A stretch of DNA of 43,439 nt, taken from the NCBI GenBank assembly GCA_003563005.1, contig PWTC01000087.1:1-43439 (forward strand), in the 5' to 3' direction. Under the pieces are notes generated by a model that saw only the letters and a program-made list of their open reading frames with translations, did not search any database and was not told where the DNA came from. The position numbers and the translations under genes are program-made. This document shows, one piece after another, positions 6,966-14,666 of this stretch. This DNA comes from Candidatus Acetothermia bacterium (GTDB taxonomy: Bacteria; Bipolaricaulota; Bipolaricaulia; Bipolaricaulales; Bipolaricaulaceae). Each line of letters starts with the position of its first letter. Position 1 is the first letter of the stretch.

Positions 6966-8297
6966 TCATCCTCCTTGCCGACGGCGCTGGTAGGCGGGGA
7001 TGTCCGTCTGATCGCGGAGCAGGGGCTGGCTTTTCAGGGGCCGCTCGGGGGGAGGGGGGCGCTTCGGCGGCTCCTCCTCGAAGTACGGCTGCCGGAAGTC
7101 GGCGGCGATCAGCGTGATCTGGACCCGTCCGCGGAACTCGTCCCGCACGACCGCCCCGAACGTGAGATCCGCATCGGCTCCGATCGACCGCCGGATCGTA
7201 TCCGTCACCTGCATGACCTCAGTGAGGGTGAGGTCATCGCCGCCAGTGATGTTGACGAGCGCTTTGCGGGCGCCTTTGATCCCCCCCGACTCGAACAGCG
7301 GGTTGGAGGTCGCCGCCTTGGCCGCGCGGAGCGCTCGGTTATCACCCTGAGCCTCGCCGGTGCCCATCATCGCCGTGCCTGCCTGGCGCAGCACGGCGGC
7401 CACATCGGCGAAGTCCAGGTTCACCAGGCCGGGGATGGTGATGAGATCGCTGATCCCTTGGACGCCCGTGAGCAGGACGTCGTTGGCGAGTTCGAACGCT
7501 TTGGTGATCTGCATGTTGGGGTTCATCTCCAGAAGCTTGTCGTTCTTGATCGCGATCAGCACGTCGACCTCGCTCTGCAGGCGCGTCAGCCCCTGTTGGG
7601 CGCACGCCGCGCGGACCGGGTTCTCGAACTCGAAGGGTAGGGTCACCACCCCCACCGTGAGCGCGCCCAGCTCGCGTGCCGCCCGGGCCAGCACCGGCGC
7701 GGCCCCTGTTCCCGTGCCGCCTCCGAGGCCGCAGGTCAGGAAGACGAGGTGAACCCCTTCGAGCAGGCGCTGGACGTCCCACTTGGCCTCCTCGGCGGCC
7801 GCCTCGCCCTTGCCCACGTCACGCCCGGTGCTCCGACCCCGGGTCACCCCGCGCCCGAGCTGGATCTTGTGTTCCACCTTTGAGACGAACAGCTGCTGAC
7901 TGTCGGTGTCGGCGGCCACCAAGCGCACGCCGCGCAGGCGCGCTTCCCGCATTCTGTCCAGCGCGTTGATCCCCCCCGCACCGAGACCCACGACGACGAT
8001 CTGAGCGGTCGAGGGTGGGCCGGCGTCGGCGCGCTCCATCTCCTCGATCAGCGGGAGTTCGCTGATGCGCAGCTCCACCTCGCCGAAGTGTTGCCGTACC
8101 AGCTCGGTGAGCTTGGGGAGCTTGCGGTTGCAGTAATCGCGCTTGAAGTGGGAATCCACCACGAGGACCAACTGGCCTTGCCGGAGCTGGACCTTGTCCA
8201 CGGATGTCGGTAGGCATGCCCGCAGCAAGCGGTCCTGGACCTCCCCCAGGACCTGTCGCCATTTCCCCGCGAGATCGCCACTCCGGTCGCGTTGCAT
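6966..8297 (-). CDS. ftsZ: FtsZ with N-terminal DnaA-domain-I-like extension
   Basis: This 443-residue protein polymerises with GTP as the division ring. The tubulin/FtsZ GTPase begins near residue 98: GLGAGG (104-109), GGGTGTG (192-198), and T7 loop NLDFADV (293-299), which supplies the catalytic Asp. The C-terminus keeps the FtsA/ZipA-binding peptide as TDIPAYQRRR (431-440) after a Pro-rich linker. Two things are odd. Residues about 10-80 form an extra domain that looks like DnaA domain I or the related DnaX domain. The loop after KIQLG, normally TRGLGAGANPEVG, reads TRGRSTGRDVGKG. The gene is far from ftsI/ftsL in this window and sits between a HAD gene (37 nt upstream) and the M1 peptidase gene (3 nt downstream). 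A second FtsZ elsewhere in the genome is possible. Confidence 0.93.
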   Translation of the reverse strand: MQRDRSGDLAGKWRQVLGEVQDRLLRACLPTSVDKVQLRQGQLVLVVDSHFKRDYCNRKLPKLTELVRQHFGEVELRISELPLIEEMERADAGPPSTAQIVVVGLGAGGINALDRMREARLRGVRLVAADTDSQQLFVSKVEHKIQLGRGVTRGRSTGRDVGKGEAAAEEAKWDVQRLLEGVHLVFLTCGLGGGTGTGAAPVLARAARELGALTVGVVTLPFEFENPVRAACAQQGLTRLQSEVDVLIAIKNDKLLEMNPNMQITKAFELANDVLLTGVQGISDLITIPGLVNLDFADVAAVLRQAGTAMMGTGEAQGDNRALRAAKAATSNPLFESGGIKGARKALVNITGGDDLTLTEVMQVTDTIRRSIGADADLTFGAVVRDEFRGRVQITLIAADFRQPYFEEEPPKRPPPPERPLKSQPLLRDQTDIPAYQRRRQGG

Positions 8298-8334
8298 GGT
8301 CTCCCGAGCATTGTGGCGATCGGCGGCGGGCTCG

Positions 8335-9000
8335 TCAACTCGCCGCTTGTTCGATGAACTCGGGTATGCGCGCGAACTCTTCGGTGACGCAGTGTGCTGC
8401 CGCTGCGACGGAGGGGTCCTTGGGCGCGTAGGCGATCCCCAGCCCGACCGCCTGCAGCACCGGGATGTCGTTCAGATGGTCTCCGACGAACGCGACCTGC
8501 GACAGATCTAACCCATAGCGTGCGGCGCATGCCTGCACCTGACCCAGCTTGCCCTCGAGATCCACGTGGATTCGTGCACGACCTGTGAACCGACCGTCGG
8601 CCACCTCGAGTTCGTTGGCCAGCGCGAAGTGCATTCCCAGCTCGTGGCCGACGCGCTCGGCCACCAAGGCCACCCCCGAGGAGACGATTCCCAGTATGTG
8701 ACCTCTCTTGCGTAGGGCACACGCCGCCTCGGGCGCCCCGAGGGCATACGGAGGCGGGAACACGGCTGCTTCGATCCGGGCGAGGTGGACGCCCGCCAGC
8801 AGGCGGGCGTTCTCCTCGACCCAAAGACGGTAGCTGTGAGGTATGCCCAGATAGCGCGAGAGCAGAGCGTCCCACTCCGCGGCCAGCCCCGCCGCAGCGC
8901 CGACGGCGCCCCAGCTGGACTCGTAGGGATAACCGTGGTACCGGACGAGCGTTCCGTCCAGGTCGAAGAACACCGCCCGCAGACGGTCGGCGTTCACCAC
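8335..9000 (-). CDS. HAD-superfamily phosphatase (SerB-like)
   Basis: This is a 221-residue HAD hydrolase with all four motifs. The nucleophile motif is FFDLDGTL (about residues 11-18), motif II is IVSSGVAL, the lysine lies in the LEGKLGQVQ region, and the acidic motif IV is VGDHLNDIP. The SSG and GDHLND forms resemble phosphoserine phosphatase-type enzymes with a helical cap between motifs I and II. The substrate is not certain. The start is GTG, either at 9000 or at 8997; the second would overlap the TGA of the upstream beta-helix gene. No strong ribosome site is seen, so coupling to the upstream gene is likely. Confidence 0.85.
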   Translation of the reverse strand: MVNADRLRAVFFDLDGTLVRYHGYPYESSWGAVGAAAGLAAEWDALLSRYLGIPHSYRLWVEENARLLAGVHLARIEAAVFPPPYALGAPEAACALRKRGHILGIVSSGVALVAERVGHELGMHFALANELEVADGRFTGRARIHVDLEGKLGQVQACAARYGLDLSQVAFVGDHLNDIPVLQAVGLGIAYAPKDPSVAAAAHCVTEEFARIPEFIEQAAS

Positions 9001-10853
9001 CCGATGCGGGTCGGCTCTCCGAGGCCCAAGCGCTCCAGGGTGCCGGTCGGGATCTCCAGGGCGAAGCGGAACGGGCGGTCGATGCTGTACCGCTCCTCAG
9101 CGTCCGGCTCCATCGTCTGCAGGTCAAGGACGGAGCCATCCGATGTCAAGAACAAGAGATCGAGGTTCAGGAAGACGTTCTGCATGTGGAAGCTCGCTTC
9201 GACATCGCGGCCCCAGTCGAACAGGAGGGCCAGGTTCTCGGCCAGTTCCGGCGGGAGACCCTGAAACCCCACGAACCGTGCGTGAGCGCGATCGGCGTCC
9301 AGCGCATCCAGTTGGGCTGTTCGGCCGTCTGTGTCCGTAATCTCGAGCTCCCGGCTGGACAGGGTGCCCAGCAGTCCAGGGATGCCCTTGAGGAAACCCC
9401 GATCCACGAGCGGGGCAGGATCCGTACGCCCGCCGCCCACATCCACCGGCTGATCGCCGATGCCGTCGCCGTCCGTGTCGTCACCTGCGTAGTCTGAGTA
9501 CCAGTTGCCGCGCCCCTGCGGCGCCCAGTTGTTGTCCCCGTTGTCACGCGCTGCCCGTCCGAGGTTCCAGAAGAGGTTCTCGTAGATCCAGTTCTCGCGC
9601 GTGTCGCGTGCAAGGTATACACCCTCGGCGCAGCGGTAGAAGACGTTGCCCCGCATGGAGTTGCCCGTCACAGCCCCCACACCGTACTGCTCGGGGAACT
9701 CGATGCCCCGGTTGGCATGGGTGATGAGGTTGCCCTCGAAACGCCCGTTTGAGCCTGAGATGGACAGCCCCACGCCCGCATCCACCACGGTGCTCGCCCT
9801 GACCACTGCGTGGCTCACACCCCGCTCGACGGCGACGCCGATCTCCACATCGCTGAACGCGCAGGCGTGTACCGTGGGTCCGTAAGCGGACTCCAGCAGA
9901 ACCCCGTAGGTGCTGCTGCGGAACAGGTCACGTCTGATCTCGATCTCGCGTGAGCCCCCGTCGACCCAGACGCCCACAGGGTTGCCCAGGTGGACGTTGT
10001 CCTCGAGCACAACACGGTCTGAGGCGGCCACATGGACGCCGGTGGGGTTCACGTACAGCCCTGTCCTGAGCACCTGGCTGCGATCCGAGAGCCAGATGTA
10101 GACGCCCTCTCTCTCGTTGTTGGCGATCCTCTCGCAGTCGCGGATGACGGTTCTCGGAGAGGACACGACCAGCACGCCCGCGCCCCGGTTCCTGAAGAGG
10201 TCCGCACCCTCGATGATCGTGCGTTCGGAGTGGGCCACGGTGATCCCGTCGCCTCGTTCGACCTTGGCGCCGCGGAGCGTCACGTCTCGGCTTCCGGCCA
10301 CGGTGATGTGCGCGCCCTCGATGCCCTCGAGGACCTCCCCGTCGAGGCCGTAGAAGTAGTGGATCGGCTCCCCGTTGATGGTGTTCGTGGTGCCGATGGT
10401 ATGGTCGTAGTGCTCAGCCTGCATGCCGGTGACCCGCAGGCCGATGCCCTGCACAAACAGGTAGGTGTTCGCCACGGTCACGCCTTGGGACATGGAGATC
10501 ACGAGCCCGTGGCGGCTGTTTCGAACAGTCGTACTGGATATCTCGCCGTTGCGCACGTCCTCCAGCAGGATGGCCGCGCCCTCGGGCACCAGCGCGCCCG
10601 AAACACGGCAGCCCTCGATGACGAAGTGAGCGGTGGTACCGCGGATGCGAATACCGTACTCGCCTCCGGCAGGCACATCGATCTCCCATCCCGAGATACG
10701 GAAAGGATCATCTTCGGTTCCCGAACCGCGTACAACGCCATTTTCCTCTGTGAACGCGTCGTTCGATGTGATCCGGATCGGTGCTCTTGTTTCCGCCAGA
10801 ACGAGCGTCGAAGCCAAGGTACAAACCAGCAACGCAATGCACAGTGATCGCAT
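8994..10853 (-). CDS. Secreted NosD-type beta-helix protein fused to DUF192
   Basis: This 619-residue protein has a signal peptide MRSLCIALLVCTLASTLVLA. A long right-handed parallel beta-helix follows (about residues 60-450), with repeating NosD/CASH-type turns such as GVHVAASDRVVLEDN and GVWVDGGSREIEIRRD. A short acidic DDTDGDGIGD segment (likely calcium-binding) comes next. The C-terminal 109 residues match DUF192: RFVGFQGLP, LALLFDW, FHMQNVFLNLDLLFL, DGSVLD, RFALEIPTG. DUF192 is usually a free-standing secreted domain of about 110-130 residues. The ATG at 10853 was chosen because it begins the signal peptide and has a GGGGGGA site; an upstream ATG at 10883 lies inside the proposed promoter. 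It is the first gene of the ftsZ operon. Confidence 0.85.
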   Translation of the reverse strand: MRSLCIALLVCTLASTLVLAETRAPIRITSNDAFTEENGVVRGSGTEDDPFRISGWEIDVPAGGEYGIRIRGTTAHFVIEGCRVSGALVPEGAAILLEDVRNGEISSTTVRNSRHGLVISMSQGVTVANTYLFVQGIGLRVTGMQAEHYDHTIGTTNTINGEPIHYFYGLDGEVLEGIEGAHITVAGSRDVTLRGAKVERGDGITVAHSERTIIEGADLFRNRGAGVLVVSSPRTVIRDCERIANNEREGVYIWLSDRSQVLRTGLYVNPTGVHVAASDRVVLEDNVHLGNPVGVWVDGGSREIEIRRDLFRSSTYGVLLESAYGPTVHACAFSDVEIGVAVERGVSHAVVRASTVVDAGVGLSISGSNGRFEGNLITHANRGIEFPEQYGVGAVTGNSMRGNVFYRCAEGVYLARDTRENWIYENLFWNLGRAARDNGDNNWAPQGRGNWYSDYAGDDTDGDGIGDQPVDVGGGRTDPAPLVDRGFLKGIPGLLGTLSSRELEITDTDGRTAQLDALDADRAHARFVGFQGLPPELAENLALLFDWGRDVEASFHMQNVFLNLDLLFLTSDGSVLDLQTMEPDAEERYSIDRPFRFALEIPTGTLERLGLGEPTRIGW

Positions 10854-10883
10854 TTGTTCCCCCCTACACATCCGATTGGCCAC

Positions 10884-10912
10884 AGCTTAGCCGTGGCTCG
10901 AGCCTGGGGCAA
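10884..10912 (-). promoter_or_regulatory. Promoter of the beta-helix/ftsZ operon
   Basis: On the minus strand TTGCCC (10912-10907), a 17-nt spacer and TAAGCT (10889-10884) precede the start codon. The expected RNA start leaves a leader of about 24 nt carrying the GGGGGGA ribosome site. Spacing is optimal, and the box style matches other promoters in the window. Confidence 0.6.
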
Positions 10913-11029
10913 CCCCATGCAGATCCGGAGGACGGAGGATGCAGCTTCCAGGGACGGGGGCCAGGGAGGGGGACGCAGATGCGGGTCCTTGGAAGGAGCC
11001 ATACCCTGTGGAGAGGAGCCCTGGTCTAC

Positions 11030-11058
11030 TTGACAGTCTTCCAAAAAGATGCTAGGAT
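11030..11058 (+). promoter_or_regulatory. Strong sigma-70-type promoter ahead of plsY leader
   Basis: TTGACA (11030-11035), exactly 17 nt, then TAGGAT (11053-11058). The region around it is unusually AT-rich for this DNA. RNA would start near 11065, giving a leader of about 287 nt before plsY. This is one of the best promoter matches in the window. Confidence 0.75.
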
Positions 11059-11064
11059 ATTTAC

Positions 11065-11351
11065 GGGATATAGACTCGGCTCAGCGTAGTCATGCTGGGC
11101 CATTGCAGGCGACCGTATGGTCGGGTTGGGGGCGCGTCGACTTTGGGGGAGTCGGCGCGCCCACGCTTCTGCTACGTCCCCCGTTGGCTGCCTTCCCGTG
11201 AACCCGGTGTCGATCGTGGACGTTGGTGCGGAACTCTGCCCTGGTTATGATCGGGCGATGCGATCCTTCAGAGGAGGCAAGGCGTCGCAAGGACACCGGT
11301 CGCCGGAGACGGCGCGGCGGGACGTCCGCGGGAGGTGAGGCCTGACACGCC
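11065..11351 (+). other. Structured leader or small RNA upstream of plsY
   Basis: No convincing gene lies in this stretch between the promoter and plsY. It contains stable stem-loops: 11078-11085 with 11094-11101 (8 bp, one G-U); 11110-11114 with 11119-11123 (5 bp, GTAT loop); and 11130-11141 with 11151-11162 (12 bp, one G-U). GC-rich inverted segments continue to the plsY ribosome site (GGGAGGTGAGG). I do not recognise tmRNA, RNase P RNA, SRP RNA or a known riboswitch. No U-tract follows the large hairpin, so readthrough into plsY is expected. A 73-codon ORF (11117-11338) is present but has no ribosome site or protein-like composition. Confidence 0.45.
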
Positions 11352-11984
11352 ATGACGATTCTGCATTACATGCTGTCCGTGTTGCTGGGGTTTCTGCTGG
11401 GGGGCATGCCCAGTGCGTACGTGGCCGGCCGCCTTCGCGGGATCGACGTGCGCGCTGTGGGTTCGGGCAACATAGGGGCCACGAACGCGCTGCGCGCGCT
11501 CGGTTGGCGCTGGGCGGTGCCCGTGATGGGGGTAGATCTGGTCAAAGGATACGCGGCAGCGGCATGGGTGCCGAGGATCATGAGTTCCGGTGCAGACCCA
11601 ATCTATCTGGCGATTGCGAGCGGGGGAGCTGCCGTGGTGGGGCATGTGTTCACCCCATTCTTGCGCTTCCGCGGGGGGAAGGGGGTGGCCACGGCAGCTG
11701 GTGCGTTGCTTGCGCTCGTGCCATGGGCGGCCTTGGTCTGTGCGTGTGTCTTCGCGGCGGTGGTGGGGGCGACGCGAACGGTGTCCGCGGCGTCGCTGGC
11801 CGCGGCCGGTTCGCTTCCACTTGTGGTCTTTCTGCTCGGCCGATACGGGGGTGTGGTCACGCCTCCGCCGGTGCTCTGGCTCTCGCTCGCGCTCGCTGCC
11901 TTCGTCTTCTGGACGCACCGGACCAACCTGCGCCGGCTGCTTGCAGGCACGGAGAACCGCTTTGGACGCAAAAAGGAAGGCTAG
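11352..11984 (+). CDS. plsY: Acyl-phosphate:glycerol-3-phosphate acyltransferase PlsY
   Basis: This 210-residue integral membrane protein transfers an acyl group from acyl-phosphate to glycerol-3-phosphate, the first step of phospholipid synthesis. It shows the three PlsY motifs: GSGNIGATNALR (motif 1, about residues 38-49), FRGGKGVAT (motif 2, about 105-113) and HRTNLRRLLAGTENRFG near the C-terminus (motif 3). Five hydrophobic segments are visible, as in the family. A GGGAGGTGAGG site lies upstream of the ATG. The gene follows a long leader with its own strong promoter. Its TAG stop shares the palindrome CTAG with the stop of the convergent MFS gene. Confidence 0.95.
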   Translation: MTILHYMLSVLLGFLLGGMPSAYVAGRLRGIDVRAVGSGNIGATNALRALGWRWAVPVMGVDLVKGYAAAAWVPRIMSSGADPIYLAIASGGAAVVGHVFTPFLRFRGGKGVATAAGALLALVPWAALVCACVFAAVVGATRTVSAASLAAAGSLPLVVFLLGRYGGVVTPPPVLWLSLALAAFVFWTHRTNLRRLLAGTENRFGRKKEG

Positions 11985-13192
11985 GGCTCGCCGTCCAGGC
12001 GTAGGGGGGCCTGCTTGCGCACGGGTCTGCGCCGGCGCCACACGGAGGCACCGCCGGCCAGGAATCCGATCGCCAGTACCGCGCCCACGATGCCCATCGC
12101 TCCTCCCAGGTACATGGGGGCCGCGACTCCGGCCAGGTCGAAAGTCACGCCCGCGGCGATGGGACCGAGCATCTGGCCGACGGCGAACGCCGAGTTCTGG
12201 ACCCCCGCCAGGGTTCCCATGCCGTACGAGCGGCCTAGTTGCGTACGGATCGCGAGGATCGACGCACGACCCAACGCGCTGGTGACGCCCATGAACACGG
12301 ATAGCAGAACGACGCCCCACAGCCCCGGTACGAAGGGCACCAACAGCATGGGTATTGGGGACAAGAGGCCGCCGAGCGCGATCTGCGGGAGCCGGCGGAA
12401 GCGGTCGGCGAGGTAGCCGAAGGGAATCTGGAAGATGCCTTCGCCCACTAGGTAACCGGTCAACACGAGCCCGATCGAGGCCTCGGCGTGACCGTAGTGG
12501 TCGGCCAGCAAAGGCCAGAAGGAGTTGAAGGACTGCCGCCAGAGTCCCCGACTGGCGAAGTAGACGACGATGCCGAGGACAGCGGGGGCGCCGAAGGCGG
12601 CACGTAGGTTGGGCAGGGTTCGGGGGACATCGGGAGGCCGCTTGCTTACGTCGTCGGGCACCCAGAACACCACGCCGAGCAGGGCGATCACCGACAGCGC
12701 TCCCATGGCGAAGAAGGGAGTGGAGAACGAGCCCTGCGCCACCAGGTAGCCGCCGAACAACGGCCCCAGGGCCATGCCGGCGAACATCGAGGCATAGAAC
12801 ACGTTGGTGATGCGGCCTTCACGTCCCTCTGGTGTGAGGTCGCCGACGTAGGCCTGGGCGATGGGCGTGACCATGATCGAACCCGCCCCGTGGAGCAGGC
12901 GGAAGAGTCCCAGTTGCCAGAGGTTCTGCGCGACGACGTACAACAATGACACCAAGGCATAGATCGCCAGCCCACCGACGATGAGCTTCTTCCTGCCGAT
13001 CCGGTCCGACAGCATGCCGACAATCGGCCCCAGCGCGAAACGGGAGATGGAGAAGGCGGCGAACACGGCTCCGAGGGCGGCCCCTCCCGCGCCGAACTCA
13101 CGCACGTACAAGGGGAGGATCGGCGCGATGATCCCGAGCCCCATCATGGCGATCGACACGGCCAGAAAGAGTGGCAAGAAGACAGCCAACAT
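11981..13192 (-). CDS. MFS transporter (MFS1)
   Basis: This 403-residue, 12-helix major facilitator has the family signature in the loop between helices 2 and 3: GMLSDRIGRKKLIVGG. A related copy, GYLADRFRRLP, lies in the second half. The substrate is unknown; the sequence resembles drug or metabolite exporters. The start at 13192 was chosen because it begins the first membrane helix (MLAVFLPLFLAV) and because a TATCCT -10 box lies 8 nt upstream of it. The upstream in-frame extension is Pro/Thr-rich and is probably not coding. There is no Shine-Dalgarno site, so a leaderless mRNA is likely. It is divergent from tldD and convergent with plsY. Confidence 0.88.
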   Translation of the reverse strand: MLAVFLPLFLAVSIAMMGLGIIAPILPLYVREFGAGGAALGAVFAAFSISRFALGPIVGMLSDRIGRKKLIVGGLAIYALVSLLYVVAQNLWQLGLFRLLHGAGSIMVTPIAQAYVGDLTPEGREGRITNVFYASMFAGMALGPLFGGYLVAQGSFSTPFFAMGALSVIALLGVVFWVPDDVSKRPPDVPRTLPNLRAAFGAPAVLGIVVYFASRGLWRQSFNSFWPLLADHYGHAEASIGLVLTGYLVGEGIFQIPFGYLADRFRRLPQIALGGLLSPIPMLLVPFVPGLWGVVLLSVFMGVTSALGRASILAIRTQLGRSYGMGTLAGVQNSAFAVGQMLGPIAAGVTFDLAGVAAPMYLGGAMGIVGAVLAIGFLAGGASVWRRRRPVRKQAPLRLDGEP

Positions 13193-13200
13193 GGATGTCA

Positions 13201-13206
13201 AGGATA
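13201..13206 (-). promoter_or_regulatory. -10 box of MFS1, leaderless type
   Basis: TATCCT on the minus strand (13206-13201) lies 8 nt before the ATG at 13192. A weak TGGCCG fits the -35 place with a 17-nt spacer. RNA would begin at or within 1-2 nt of the start codon. Confidence 0.45.
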
Positions 13207-13255
13207 CCGGAGCCCATGTCGGTCGGCCACGTGGCGTCGGGGCGGGGGTGCGGGG

Positions 13256-13261
13256 TAGAAT
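13256..13261 (+). promoter_or_regulatory. -10-like box upstream of tldD
   Basis: TAGAAT lies 22 nt before the GTG proposed as the tldD start, with AAAGGGGGC between them. The layout copies that of lemA. If used, it rules out the alternative ATG at 13260, which lies within the box. Confidence 0.4.
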
Positions 13262-13283
13262 GGGTGTCTCGAAAGGGGGCAGG

Positions 13284-14666
13284 GTGCTGGACCAGCTCAC
13301 GTCCATCCTCGCCGGTTCCCGGTCGGCCACTGCAGATGCGCGGTGGGAGGAGAATCGAAGAGTCGAGATCGTCTACAAGGGGCCTGTGCTCACCGAGTGC
13401 CGCATGTTCTCCACGCAAGGGGGCCACGTGCGGGCGTTCGACGGAGGGGGCAAGGCTCTCGTTTCCGTGTCAGAAACGGAAGACCTGATTGCCGCGCTCG
13501 GGCGAGCGTGTGCCGCGGCACGCGCCGTGGGGCGCGGCCGCCGAGAAGCCATCACGCTGGCCGATGTGCCTCCCGTTGTGGGAGACTACTCCATCCATCC
13601 CCGTACCGATCCCCGAGCCGTCCCGCTGAAGCGCAAGTTGGAGCTGCTGGCGCACTACAACGCCCTAGTGCTTGCGATCCCAGGGATCGCGACCACACAC
13701 GCCACCTACACGGAGTGGACCTCGGAGCGTGCCTTCGCCGCGACGAACGGGACTGCGGTAACCTACGAGATCGTGATCGCCAACGTGGCCGTGAGGGCGG
13801 TGGCACGCCAGCACGGGGTGGTCCAGGAGACGGCGATCGCCTTTGGCGGATCGTCCGACTTCAGTCGCATGGAGGACAGAGATCGGGAACTCGCCGAGAG
13901 AGCGCGTACGGCGGTCGCACTGCTGGAGGCCCCGCAAATCGAGGCAGGACGTTTCCCGGTGATCTTGGATCCCGATGAGGCCAGTCTATTCGTGCACGAG
14001 GCGTTCGGGCATCTGTCCGAGGGAGATGGGATCCAGGACAACCCGAGCTTCCGAGAGCGCCTGAAGCTGGGCACGGAGATCGCCGTGCCGATGTTCTCCG
14101 TGACCGACGATGCCACCCTCCCTGACCTCCCTGGGAGCTACGAGGTCGACGATGAGGGCGTGTTGGCACAGAGAACGGAGCTCATACGAAACGGTGTGCT
14201 CGCCGGACGGCTGCACTCGCGGGAGACGGCGGCGGACTTCGGGGAGCCCACCTCGGGGAACATGCGCGCGGTCGATGCCTTCCACACGCCCATCGTGAGG
14301 ATGTCCAACGTCTTCGTCGAGCCGGGCACGGATAACCTGGCGGACATGTTCGCTGCTGCAGGCGACGGGTACTACCTTATCGGTGCCAAGGGCGGTCAGA
14401 CCTCGGGCGACCAGTTCACCTTCGGTGCCCAGTACGGCTGGAGAATCAAGAACGGCAAGCAGGACCATCTGGTACGGGATGTGAATATGTCCGGGGAGTT
14501 GTTCTCCACACTGCAGCGCATTGCCATGGTGGGCGATGACCTGAAGTTCTCCGAGCGCGGAGGATGCGGCAAAGGAGGCGTGGGTCCCATGCAGCTGAAC
14601 GCCAAGTCGGGCAAGGGGGCCCCCCACGTGCTCATCTCGGAGGTAACCGTGGGAGGTGTGCGATGA
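13284..14666 (+). CDS. tldD: Metallopeptidase TldD
   Basis: This 460-residue member of peptidase family U62 has the zinc site HEAFGHLSEGD (HExxxH), which identifies the catalytic TldD subunit. The C-terminal segment GGCGKGG...LISEVTVGG is also typical. In E. coli TldD and TldE form a heterodimer that degrades unfolded peptides and processes microcin and the CcdA antitoxin. The GTG at 13284 was chosen over the ATG at 13260 because AAGGGGG precedes it and a TAGAAT -10 box covers the ATG. Its TGA overlaps the tldE ATG (ATGA) behind a GGGAGGTG site, so the two subunits are co-translated. Confidence 0.94.
   Translation: MLDQLTSILAGSRSATADARWEENRRVEIVYKGPVLTECRMFSTQGGHVRAFDGGGKALVSVSETEDLIAALGRACAAARAVGRGRREAITLADVPPVVGDYSIHPRTDPRAVPLKRKLELLAHYNALVLAIPGIATTHATYTEWTSERAFAATNGTAVTYEIVIANVAVRAVARQHGVVQETAIAFGGSSDFSRMEDRDRELAERARTAVALLEAPQIEAGRFPVILDPDEASLFVHEAFGHLSEGDGIQDNPSFRERLKLGTEIAVPMFSVTDDATLPDLPGSYEVDDEGVLAQRTELIRNGVLAGRLHSRETAADFGEPTSGNMRAVDAFHTPIVRMSNVFVEPGTDNLADMFAAAGDGYYLIGAKGGQTSGDQFTFGAQYGWRIKNGKQDHLVRDVNMSGELFSTLQRIAMVGDDLKFSERGGCGKGGVGPMQLNAKSGKGAPHVLISEVTVGGVR

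Noticed and set aside
9600-10700. Tandem DNA repeats in the beta-helix gene
   Set aside because: The repeat is at the protein level (beta-helix turns) and degenerate; no near-identical DNA units are visible.
11130-11162. 12-bp hairpin as a rho-independent terminator
   Set aside because: No U-tract follows; more likely part of leader structure.
11117-11338. A 73-codon ORF inside the plsY leader
   Set aside because: No ribosome site, Arg/Gly-rich composition typical of a chance frame in GC-rich DNA, and overlap with stable hairpins.
13260-13283. Upstream ATG start for tldD
   Set aside because: The ATG lies inside a TAGAAT -10 box, and GTG at 13284 has a better ribosome site and begins at the domain.
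13193-13330. N-terminal extension of MFS1 to an in-frame start at 13330
   Set aside because: Pro/Thr/Arg-rich, crosses the tldD promoter and start; the membrane domain begins at 13192, right after a -10 box.
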